A DNA stretch of 57,463 nt. Origin: Planctomycetota bacterium. GTDB taxonomy: Bacteria; Planctomycetota; Phycisphaerae; Sedimentisphaerales; Anaerobacaceae. The notes under the pieces are model-generated. The model worked only from the letters and a program-made list of their open reading frames with translations. It made no database searches and was not told the DNA's origin. The stretch covers positions 1 through 57,463 of the forward strand of contig VRUK01000023.1 in the NCBI GenBank assembly GCA_019456195.1. Reading direction: 5' to 3'. Each line of letters opens with the position of its first letter. Position 1 is the stretch's first letter. The position numbers and the translations under genes were made by a program. This document shows, piece after piece, positions 8,825 through 16,538 of this stretch.

Positions 8825-10944
8825 TTCATTTCTCTCTGCAGATTAGAAGGCGAACGCGTCAACCAGCCCGCCAGCCATATCTCAATTAACGACACAGCTA
8901 ATAACGCAACTAACATCCACCGCCACAATTTCTGCTCATATTCCATTGAGGCAAAACTTCTTTGACGTTTTGCCGGCGTAGTCTGTTCGACTGTAATACC
9001 TGAAGACTGCTTGAAGGAAACGCCGAACCTTTCGATATCTTCAATTTGCATAGCGGCCGTTTGGCATTCCCGAGCCGGAAGGTTAACGGCGAAAAGATGA
9101 TTGCCTGCTGATGTCTCAATTGTATAAAATCCGGGCAAGTCCGTCTGAGCAAAGGCCTCCTGGCCGGCATCCAGATTAACCAGAGAATCATCTGGTTTGC
9201 GAATCTGCATGTTAGCTGAGGCGGCCTTTATTAAGTGCGGTATTGGTATATTGTCACCTACGAAATACTGTGATTGCTGTCCTGCAAAGACACCGCCATA
9301 TTCAAGGATTGAGTAAAACAACGGAACAAATTTGGATGAAAGCGCAAGCTGGCTGTCTGATGGGTGCCAGCCGCAGGTAAATATAAGCAGCGACCCTTTG
9401 CCCACGGGCAGTTCAAGCCAGGCAGGATCGCCACTGTCGAAATTAGCTAATACCTGAGCATTGGGCAAATCTTCATTATTTATCCTCCGGTATTTCCAAA
9501 AGTGTATCTGTGTGAAGTCTCCAAAGCGAGGCTTGGAGAAAGGCATCAGCAGAGGATGTTTGAATTCAATCCTACCGAGCATGGCGTATCGGTCAACATT
9601 GGCCTCCTCAGATTCGATGGTTTCAATGCCTGAAAGACCAGTTAATGTTGTAACGTCATCAGTGGACTTCATAACCAGCAGAATTGTTCGGCCGGATTCG
9701 AGGAATCGACGCAGGCAAGCAAGGTTTTCACTGTTGATTTTATCAGCAGCAATGACCAAATGCGCCGTCTCTATGTCTGTTGCAGCGATAGTCTTATCAC
9801 CCGGATGGTAAATGACATTAGGCTTGAGTGCATGGGTAGTTCCAAAAGCCCGCTGAACATAATATAACATTTCCTTCGAATCATTGGGATCGTCACTACC
9901 TATATAAAGGATATTGACCTGCTGTTGTAAATATGGTGCTAAAAAGAGGGCATTGTCAAAATCATGATCGTCGCCCGTTAAAATCAGCTTCCGGGCTTTT
10001 AACCCGTCTTCCCGAGCAGGGGCACGAACAACAACACTATGGCCTGGCGGCGCATACACATCTATACCCTGACTTGATGTTTTCTCAGCCATCTCGTCAG
10101 CCCAGTTCAGTTGAAATCGCTCTGTGGTCGCATCAGATGAATTGATGATTCTGATACTCGGGAGGCTGTCATCATCGGGACTGCCCGATCCACTGCGATC
10201 TGTCACTAATTGTAATGCCGCATTGGTATTGCCCTGACACGGTATCGATTTAACCACTAATTCGGTCTCTACAGGCCATTCATAGGCGTTCATCGCTTCA
10301 AGGTTGCTGCCCTTTTGCAAGTCGCTGATAAGTACGACCTGGCTCATTGTATTAGTTTCTTGTCCGTCATCTATCTGGTCATCTTCAATAGCTTCGGCCG
10401 CACTGACCAGGGCGTTACCAAGATTGGTTAAGGCCCAACCGGGTAAGAGTTTCGATATTTGTTCTGTTATGACTGGAGTTCGCCGAGCGGGTTCCAGCGC
10501 TGCCCATTGTTCGAATCCTATTAGTGTTTTAGTGCTCTGATCAAAGCTCATAACGCACACTCGATCAGCCTGGCCAATATCCTTCAATACAGACTGAGCC
10601 TCGCTGATTGCCTGGTCCCAAATTCCGACACGGCGCATGGATGCACTGATATCTATTAACAGAACTATTCGCCTGCGGAGAGAGACCTGTTTCAGGGGAG
10701 CTTCACGAGTGAAAAATGGACGCGAGAAGCTAAATGCAAGAAGACATAATATTATACAACGTAAAATTAAAAGCAGCAGGTTTTCCAAACGGGTGCGATT
10801 CTTGAATCGCGGTATTGAAGTACGCAAAAACATCAACGAGCTAAACGTTATACGCTTGCGCGTGTGGCGCCGAATCATATGCAATATAATCGGCAAAGCG
10901 ACCGCAGCTATACCCGCCAGAAATAATGGATAAAGGAAATTCAT
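8821..10944 (-). CDS. BatA-like aerotolerance protein with VWA domain
   Basis: Residues 1-77 are the BatA N-terminal domain with two membrane helices (MNFLYPLFLAGIAAVALP and a hydrophobic stretch near 57-77). A VWA domain follows from about 90 with an intact-looking MIDAS (LLIDISASM, DxSxS) and LISDLQKGS. The middle holds another alpha/beta domain, and a membrane helix lies near 680-700. The length (707) is typical of planctomycete BatA-like proteins rather than the short Bacteroides BatA. ATGA overlaps on both sides couple it to DUF58 and the DUF4175 gene. It should be a metal-binding membrane partner of the MoxR ATPase encoded two genes upstream. Confidence 0.88.
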   Translation of the reverse strand: MNFLYPLFLAGIAAVALPIILHMIRRHTRKRITFSSLMFLRTSIPRFKNRTRLENLLLLILRCIILCLLAFSFSRPFFTREAPLKQVSLRRRIVLLIDISASMRRVGIWDQAISEAQSVLKDIGQADRVCVMSFDQSTKTLIGFEQWAALEPARRTPVITEQISKLLPGWALTNLGNALVSAAEAIEDDQIDDGQETNTMSQVVLISDLQKGSNLEAMNAYEWPVETELVVKSIPCQGNTNAALQLVTDRSGSGSPDDDSLPSIRIINSSDATTERFQLNWADEMAEKTSSQGIDVYAPPGHSVVVRAPAREDGLKARKLILTGDDHDFDNALFLAPYLQQQVNILYIGSDDPNDSKEMLYYVQRAFGTTHALKPNVIYHPGDKTIAATDIETAHLVIAADKINSENLACLRRFLESGRTILLVMKSTDDVTTLTGLSGIETIESEEANVDRYAMLGRIEFKHPLLMPFSKPRFGDFTQIHFWKYRRINNEDLPNAQVLANFDSGDPAWLELPVGKGSLLIFTCGWHPSDSQLALSSKFVPLFYSILEYGGVFAGQQSQYFVGDNIPIPHLIKAASANMQIRKPDDSLVNLDAGQEAFAQTDLPGFYTIETSAGNHLFAVNLPARECQTAAMQIEDIERFGVSFKQSSGITVEQTTPAKRQRSFASMEYEQKLWRWMLVALLAVSLIEIWLAGWLTRSPSNLQREMK

Positions 10945-11918
10945 GCCTTATTCCTGCCTTTTGAACTACTTCTGTATCTCAGACGTTTTCTACGTCTCAT
11001 TCGGTCCTGCAGGAAATCCAGCAGGGCCAAATCGAATGGACGATCAGTTGGGAATAAGTGGTAATCGATCCCCAGATTTTGGCATATAGACCTTGCAACC
11101 GCCAGATGTTTTTCAAGCATACGTTTGTAACCTGTCTGGGCATCAGACGGATTGACGTACATATTACGCCCTGTCTCTATATCCTGAAAGAGTGCCGGTG
11201 AATTAAAGTCAAATTTTAACTCAGCCGGATCCAATACATGGAACACCACAACATCATGGCCACCAGCACACAGATAGCTCAAATCTTTTTCAAGCCGGTC
11301 GATCGAGGTTAGCAAATCAGAAATCAGCACAATCAGGCTGCGTCTTGTCAACATACCGGCGACATACTGCAGCGGCGGACCCAGATCTGTCGTGCTGCCC
11401 TGTGGGGAAGCTTCCAGCGTTAGCATCAGGCGGCGCAGATAACCCGGCCGGTTGCGAGGCGCCAAATATTGCCTGATTTGATCGTCAAATGTCGCCAGGC
11501 CGACAGCGTCACCCTGTGTGAAGAGAAAATATGCCAACGTCGCGGCCAGTGTACCTGCGTATTGCGACTTCGTGTATTCTCCGGAACCATAGCCCATCGA
11601 CCGGCTGTGGTCAATGAGCAGGTGACATCGCAGGTTCGTCTCATCCTCGAATTTCTTGATGTAAAATCTATCACTGCGAGCATATAGCCGCCAGTCAATA
11701 TAGCGGGGGTCGTCTCCGAGGCTGTATTGTCGGTACTCGGTAAACTCGACTGAAAAGCCATGATAGGGGCTTCTATGAATACCTTTCCAGAATCCTTCAA
11801 CTATGACCTTGGCGCGCAGTTCCATCGATTTGATCCTCATCAGTGAAACCGGATCAATCATACCTTCGGCATTGCTATTATTGTTCGTCAAGACGGATTC
11901 TGACGCTTTTTTTGTCAT
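10941..11918 (-). CDS. DUF58 domain protein (VWA-like MoxR partner)
   Basis: The 325-residue cytosolic protein shows the DUF58 signature: SLGDDPRYIDWRLYARSD near residues 88-105, followed by LLIDHSRSMGYG (a DxSxS metal site) and LISDLLTS in a later strand. The C-terminal tail is basic (RMRRRKRLRYR). DUF58 proteins are found next to MoxR ATPases, as here, where the ATG overlaps the moxR stop. The pair is thought to work as a chaperone-like module in metal insertion or complex maturation. No signal peptide or membrane helix is seen. Function in this operon is inferred from the neighbours. Confidence 0.92.
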   Translation of the reverse strand: MTKKASESVLTNNNSNAEGMIDPVSLMRIKSMELRAKVIVEGFWKGIHRSPYHGFSVEFTEYRQYSLGDDPRYIDWRLYARSDRFYIKKFEDETNLRCHLLIDHSRSMGYGSGEYTKSQYAGTLAATLAYFLFTQGDAVGLATFDDQIRQYLAPRNRPGYLRRLMLTLEASPQGSTTDLGPPLQYVAGMLTRRSLIVLISDLLTSIDRLEKDLSYLCAGGHDVVVFHVLDPAELKFDFNSPALFQDIETGRNMYVNPSDAQTGYKRMLEKHLAVARSICQNLGIDYHLFPTDRPFDLALLDFLQDRMRRRKRLRYRSSSKGRNKA

Positions 11919-12922
11919 TTGGTGATTCTTTCTTTGACTGATTCAAGCAGTCTATCGACCATATCTTCAATGACTACACCCTCGGCCTCTGCACGGTAAT
12001 TAATTAATATACGGTGTCGAAGCACTGGATAGGCCATTGCCCGAATATCCTCGAAACTGACATGCGATCTGCCGTACAGCAACGCTCTGGCCTTGGCACC
12101 AAGCACCATATATTGCGATGCTCGCAATCCGGCCCCCCATGTGACCCACTCATTTATAAAATCAAGTGAATTATCCGGACTTGGGCGAGATGCCGCTGCG
12201 ATTCTCACAGAGTAACGCACGACATCCTCTGCCACGGGTACCTTGCGAACTACGTCGTGAAATTTCTGTAAGTCTTCGCCGGTAAACACTTGCTTTATAG
12301 GTTCGGGCTCAGCGGTGGTAGTCTGGCGAACGACCTCAACTTCATCGTCTTCCGGCAGATAATCGATCCAGACATTGAACATAAAGCGGTCGAGCTGCGC
12401 TTCCGGCAGTGGATAGGTACCTTCCATTTCGATAGGATTTTGTGTCGCAAAGACAAAGAACGGTTCGACGAGCGAATGGCATACGCCGGCAGCGGTTACA
12501 TGGTGTTCCTGCATCGCCTCAAGCAGGGCCGCCTGTGTTTTCGGAGGCGTGCGGTTAATCTCGTCGGCAAGAACCATATTTGCAAAGATAGGTCCCTTTA
12601 CGAAAACCATCTTTCGCTCTCCATCTGTCTGTTGAAGTATTTCAGTTCCGGTGATGTCGGCTGGCATAAGGTCCGGAGTAAACTGAATACGCTGAAACTT
12701 TAAGTTAAACAGTTGTGTGAGCGATTTAACAAGCAATGTTTTGGCGAGACCCGGTGCTCCGGTAATCAAACAGTGCCCACCGGCCAGAATCGCAATAAGA
12801 AGATGCTCTATAACGTTTTCCTGACCGATGATAACCTTTGATAGTTCGGTGCCAATACGCTGCCGTGCCCTGCCGATTTGTTCTACAGCCCATCGTTCAT
12901 ATTCATAAGTTTTAGTCGCCAA
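11915..12922 (-). CDS. MoxR-family AAA+ ATPase
   Basis: The 335-residue protein has Walker A (GAPGLAKT), Walker B (MVLADEINR), the family motif PPKTQAALLEAMQE and sensor-1 region FATQNPIEMEGTYPLPEAQLDRF cut here to its core NPIEMEGTYPLPEAQ. The C-terminal AAA lid ends normally, so the length is typical. The start is TTG, with GAAAGGA about 9 bases upstream; no in-frame ATG exists before the ATPase core. A 13-base gap to DUF4159 is the only real intergenic space inside the operon, so it may be the one translationally independent start. MoxR ATPases remodel partner proteins with DUF58/VWA proteins, both encoded immediately downstream. Confidence 0.94.
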   Translation of the reverse strand: MATKTYEYERWAVEQIGRARQRIGTELSKVIIGQENVIEHLLIAILAGGHCLITGAPGLAKTLLVKSLTQLFNLKFQRIQFTPDLMPADITGTEILQQTDGERKMVFVKGPIFANMVLADEINRTPPKTQAALLEAMQEHHVTAAGVCHSLVEPFFVFATQNPIEMEGTYPLPEAQLDRFMFNVWIDYLPEDDEVEVVRQTTTAEPEPIKQVFTGEDLQKFHDVVRKVPVAEDVVRYSVRIAAASRPSPDNSLDFINEWVTWGAGLRASQYMVLGAKARALLYGRSHVSFEDIRAMAYPVLRHRILINYRAEAEGVVIEDMVDRLLESVKERITK

Positions 12923-12935
12923 AGTTATTTTCCTT

Positions 12936-13778
12936 TCAATGTGTCATTGCATAAAAAACTATATTGATCCCCAGCGGGTATGCCTTCTTTTCTGAAAACT
13001 CCCGAAAATACCACTCATCCTCCCCCTCTCGTTCCCAGCCGTCACCTAAGTCTGTGTTATGACAGATAATAGCCATCATACGGCCCTTGTCGTCATAGAT
13101 GGCTTTGTAATAAGGAATTTGTGCGTCAGGCCGCTCCCAGGTGATACCATAATCACGACCTTGCATAGCAGCGCCGATGCTGGGAATTTGCGGCTTTTCC
13201 TTGAGATCAAATACGGCATGAAATATCGGATGTTCCAGCCTCAGCTCAACCGGTTCACGATCGGGAAAAACACGCTTTATCTCATAATAAAAATTATACC
13301 ATTCATCTTCACCCCAAAAATCATCAACCATAAGAAACCCACCGTTCAAGAGGTAGCTGCGGAGACTCTTTACCTCCTCTTCATTGAAGACCAGCCCGCC
13401 GGGCTCAACAATGTAGATGAAGGGGTAATTGAAGAGTTTCGGGTCCGTTAGTTCGAGTACTAATCCGTCGGGATTAACTTCCATCGAAGTCAATTGTTGC
13501 AGACGGAAGGAGAAGTTCAAATCACTATCGGGGTAGTCTGTTGCCCAGCGTCCGCCACGAGAGCCGCGGCCATATCCCCCTCCATATCCACCGTATCCGG
13601 ATGAATATTGAATTCGTACAAATGTGAAGACATCATGAGAAAATTCCCTATCCGATTCCCAGTCAGGCACACCCCTTCGACCGGAAGACCGTCGATTGTA
13701 ATATCTCTGTGCGAACACCAGACTCACACCAGCACACGCCACCATGAACAGAATAAAAAACCACTTTGCTTTTGTCAC
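12936..13778 (-). CDS. DUF4159 domain secreted protein
   Basis: The 280-residue protein begins with a signal peptide (AKWFFILFMVACAGVSLVFA). A Gly/Tyr/Arg-rich patch (GYGGYGGGYGRGSRGGRW) sits near residues 60-80. The remainder is a DUF4159/amidotransferase-like alpha/beta domain with FIYIVEPGG, LNGGFLMVDDFWG and a conserved C-terminal region ending NIVFYAMTH. DUF4159 proteins are a regular part of planctomycete MoxR/BatA operons; the biochemical role is unknown. The start is GTG, forming a GTGA overlap with the upstream stop; an ATG 11 codons later would cut the signal peptide. It is likely periplasmic or membrane-tethered. Confidence 0.85.
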   Translation of the reverse strand: MTKAKWFFILFMVACAGVSLVFAQRYYNRRSSGRRGVPDWESDREFSHDVFTFVRIQYSSGYGGYGGGYGRGSRGGRWATDYPDSDLNFSFRLQQLTSMEVNPDGLVLELTDPKLFNYPFIYIVEPGGLVFNEEEVKSLRSYLLNGGFLMVDDFWGEDEWYNFYYEIKRVFPDREPVELRLEHPIFHAVFDLKEKPQIPSIGAAMQGRDYGITWERPDAQIPYYKAIYDDKGRMMAIICHNTDLGDGWEREGEDEWYFREFSEKKAYPLGINIVFYAMTH

Positions 13779-16402
13779 GGTGCGTCCTCCTGAGTTGCTG
13801 AAAGATCATCTTGATTATTTGGTGTGGACTCGGAACTCGATGAATCGGAGCGGGTATCGCTAATGATTTTCAACAATAAACGATGTGCCTGGCGAAAACG
13901 CGGCGCATCCGCAAGGGCCTCTAGCACATATCTCTTTGCAGTGCCCGGGTCCTGATCCTGAAACAACTTAGCCAGGCGGTAGTTGATATCCGCCGGGTCC
14001 GCGGGATCCAGTAAAAGCAGACGCCTGTAAGAATCAATAGCCTGTTCGTTGTGGCCAAGTTCTTCATTGGCCCGTCCCATTTGCAAATGAACCGTTCCAA
14101 GCATTGGATAGACTGCCATATATTTGTTTCCATTTTCAAGGATCGCAGGCCAATCCTTTTGCTCCATACCAATCTCCATGAGGCGGCCATAAGCCTCCAC
14201 TGCATTAGCTGAAACCGCAGCTAACTTGCTGAGCATCAGACGTTCCTGTTCGGTCTCGTCGAGTTTTCGATATATCTGTGCAAGAAGACTATAAGCATTT
14301 CCTTCATCAGTATAGTTGGGATAAAGAGAGAGCAACTTCTTGAGCAGTATTTGTACCTGTTCCCAGTTTTCTTCTTCCAAAAGATGGTTGGCACGCAGTG
14401 TCAGTGCCCAAAAGCTGTTTGGGTGCTTTTGCAGCCAATCTGTCAGTGCCTCCGGATCAGAAAAATCGACTTGCCCCTTCTCCGGCTCAGCCCAGTCAAC
14501 ATTTTTTGCCAAATCCTCGGCTTGCTTTCGAGCAAAGGCCTCAAATTGCTTTTCGATTTTCTCGATCGGAGCCATCCTCCTGGAGATGACGGCGTTGATC
14601 TCTTCGCCTTCAGCCAGGTCCGCAAGAATATCTTTTAGGGATTCAAGGCCAAACTTATCGACAAGAAACTCCACCACAAGTGAAGATTCATAGTAGGCAA
14701 ACTGCAAGTGCATTGGTGTAGGCGGACTCAGAAATGCGCTGCTTAGCCTGCTAATCGGTACCAACTCTCCTCCAAGTATCATTTTACGATACTCCGAATT
14801 CATGTGTTGACCCCAGGCGGGATTGCGCTGTATTTCTTCATATACGGAAATACCTTCGCTTAGCCATCGCGGCATCTTGTTGTGTGTCAGATTAAGTGTG
14901 ACTACATGACAAAACTCATGCCACAAGGTTGCCTCCCAGTTTATTGCTCTGGAAGCCCTGGGGCTGTTTGCGGTAATTACATTACCGAAACATACACCGA
15001 GGAAACCATCCCCTCCGGGCATGCCAAAGGTGCGCACAGCGAAATCCTGCTGATTAGGGAACAACTCCAACGTAACGGAGTCATTCAATTCATAGCCGTA
15101 TTTTTGACATAGCTGGGATTTGGCCTGCTGTAACAATTCCAAGACCCTTTTACCGTACACAGCCTCTTCAAGCTCGTCCATTCGGATAATGAATCCATCC
15201 TCGTTGAGAGTCTTGAATTTGGACATGTTATCCCGCAGATTAACAAGATTGTAGGCCAGGACGTTGTATTGGTCGGCTTTGTAAACCTCCTCAGCCAGAG
15301 TCCATCCTTTTGTTTCATCCCCCAGACGAAGCAGGTCTTCTGTCAACTGTATTTTTGCTGAAAGGTATTTCGGATCGAATTGCAACGCCTGGCGCTGGTA
15401 GGCTGCTCCTTCTGCAAAACGATATTTCTGGGACAACTTTCTGCCGATCAGATAATCCACTATCGGATTTTTCGGCCAAAACTTCAGTGCATTAGTGCGG
15501 CAACTCTTGACCGCATTAGGGTCATTACCCAGATGAGATATAACGGCACGCAAAGCCCAGGTCTCTGAGTGCCACGGATTAACAGCCACAGCTTTATCAA
15601 GCAATTTGCCCGCGGAAGCATAGTCTTCGCAATCGATTTGATGTTCGGCAAGAAGCAATAAGGAAGGTACATGGTTTGGATTTATAAAAATAGCCGCATC
15701 TAATGATTTGATCATTAGATGCCGATCACTATGATAAAATGCCTTAGCCAAACCGCAATGCATGTCCGGGTCATCACCGAACCGCTCGAGAGCTTTTCGA
15801 TACTGACTGGCGGCCAGATCGTAATCCTGCTTATCCAGTGCCAGCGCTGCCGCTGCAAGATAAGCTTCACGGCAGTCTGGGTCAATCCTTAAGGCACGGT
15901 TAAAAAGCTGTTCGAGAATAATCCGCGGCTCGGATCCAAGCAGCAGCAGCGTTTCTCCGAGAGCCACCAGGTCCGGCGGGTCCCAGAATTCTATTTTGAA
16001 CGAGCCTCCATAGCGGTAGATTTTTTTAAGCATTTCAGAGGCACGTTCGGTTTGGCCGCAGTATTGATGTGCCTTATGGCCAAGCTTTAATAAGCGAGAA
16101 CTCATCGGATAACGAAGCAGAGCTAAGTCAACTTCTTTTGCGGCCTCATCATATTGGCCCAGAGCCATCAGCGACTCGATCATCAGAATCCACAAATGTC
16201 TTCTGCTTCTGTACGTGCTGTCTTCGATAGCTTTTCGCGTTAACTCAAGGCATTTTTGATATTGACCGGTCTTAAATTGTTCGCGTGCGACGTCAATATC
16301 TTCGGCGTGTGCTGCTTGGCTCGTACCAAGCATAAAAACGATACAAGCAACCATCAAAAAAAGACGGCTATGGTGCAACATATACTTGAAGAAAAAAGCC
16401 AT
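13775..16402 (-). CDS. TPR protein with HExxH peptidase (peptidase MA-like) domain
   Basis: First gene of the operon. The ATG at 16402 begins 875 residues; an in-frame TTG at 16417 would lie only about 17 bases from the predicted transcription start, so ATG is preferred. A signal peptide is followed by many tetratricopeptide repeats (about 35-400), a zinc-metallopeptidase segment with HEFCH at about 495-499 and WLSEGISVYEE about 20 residues later supplying the likely third ligand Glu, then more TPRs (about 610-850). The tail is Ser/Asp-rich. The motif fits the gluzincin-type peptidase MA family. The protein is probably secreted or periplasmic. TPRs would recruit clients, but the substrate is unknown. 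Confidence 0.88.
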   Translation of the reverse strand: MAFFFKYMLHHSRLFLMVACIVFMLGTSQAAHAEDIDVAREQFKTGQYQKCLELTRKAIEDSTYRSRRHLWILMIESLMALGQYDEAAKEVDLALLRYPMSSRLLKLGHKAHQYCGQTERASEMLKKIYRYGGSFKIEFWDPPDLVALGETLLLLGSEPRIILEQLFNRALRIDPDCREAYLAAAALALDKQDYDLAASQYRKALERFGDDPDMHCGLAKAFYHSDRHLMIKSLDAAIFINPNHVPSLLLLAEHQIDCEDYASAGKLLDKAVAVNPWHSETWALRAVISHLGNDPNAVKSCRTNALKFWPKNPIVDYLIGRKLSQKYRFAEGAAYQRQALQFDPKYLSAKIQLTEDLLRLGDETKGWTLAEEVYKADQYNVLAYNLVNLRDNMSKFKTLNEDGFIIRMDELEEAVYGKRVLELLQQAKSQLCQKYGYELNDSVTLELFPNQQDFAVRTFGMPGGDGFLGVCFGNVITANSPRASRAINWEATLWHEFCHVVTLNLTHNKMPRWLSEGISVYEEIQRNPAWGQHMNSEYRKMILGGELVPISRLSSAFLSPPTPMHLQFAYYESSLVVEFLVDKFGLESLKDILADLAEGEEINAVISRRMAPIEKIEKQFEAFARKQAEDLAKNVDWAEPEKGQVDFSDPEALTDWLQKHPNSFWALTLRANHLLEEENWEQVQILLKKLLSLYPNYTDEGNAYSLLAQIYRKLDETEQERLMLSKLAAVSANAVEAYGRLMEIGMEQKDWPAILENGNKYMAVYPMLGTVHLQMGRANEELGHNEQAIDSYRRLLLLDPADPADINYRLAKLFQDQDPGTAKRYVLEALADAPRFRQAHRLLLKIISDTRSDSSSSESTPNNQDDLSATQEDAP

Positions 16403-16440
16403 ATTATATCTACTCAACTAACTGTAGATTAAATTCTCGA

Positions 16441-16469
16441 ATTATATTATCCAAGCGGATTTCAGTCAA
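16441..16469 (-). promoter_or_regulatory. Near-consensus promoter of the eight-gene MoxR operon
   Basis: On the minus strand TTGACT (16469-16464) and perfect TATAAT (16446-16441) are spaced by 17 bases. Predicted transcription start is near 16434, about 32 bases before the ATG at 16402. All downstream genes overlap or nearly touch, so this is the only clear promoter for 14.6 kb. Confidence 0.65.
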
Positions 16470-16538
16470 AGAATATTATATCTGTTATATAGTATAGCGT
16501 CAATATGATGTATTGTTCATATTTAAGAAGGATTCAGA

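Noticed and set aside
13560..13620. Gly/Tyr-rich stretch in the DUF4159 gene as a tandem DNA repeat
   Set aside because: It is a short low-complexity protein patch with no exact repeat unit.
16403..16417. TTG start for the TPR peptidase gene
   Set aside because: It leaves only about 17 bases from the predicted transcription start, and the ATG 15 bases later keeps the signal peptide.
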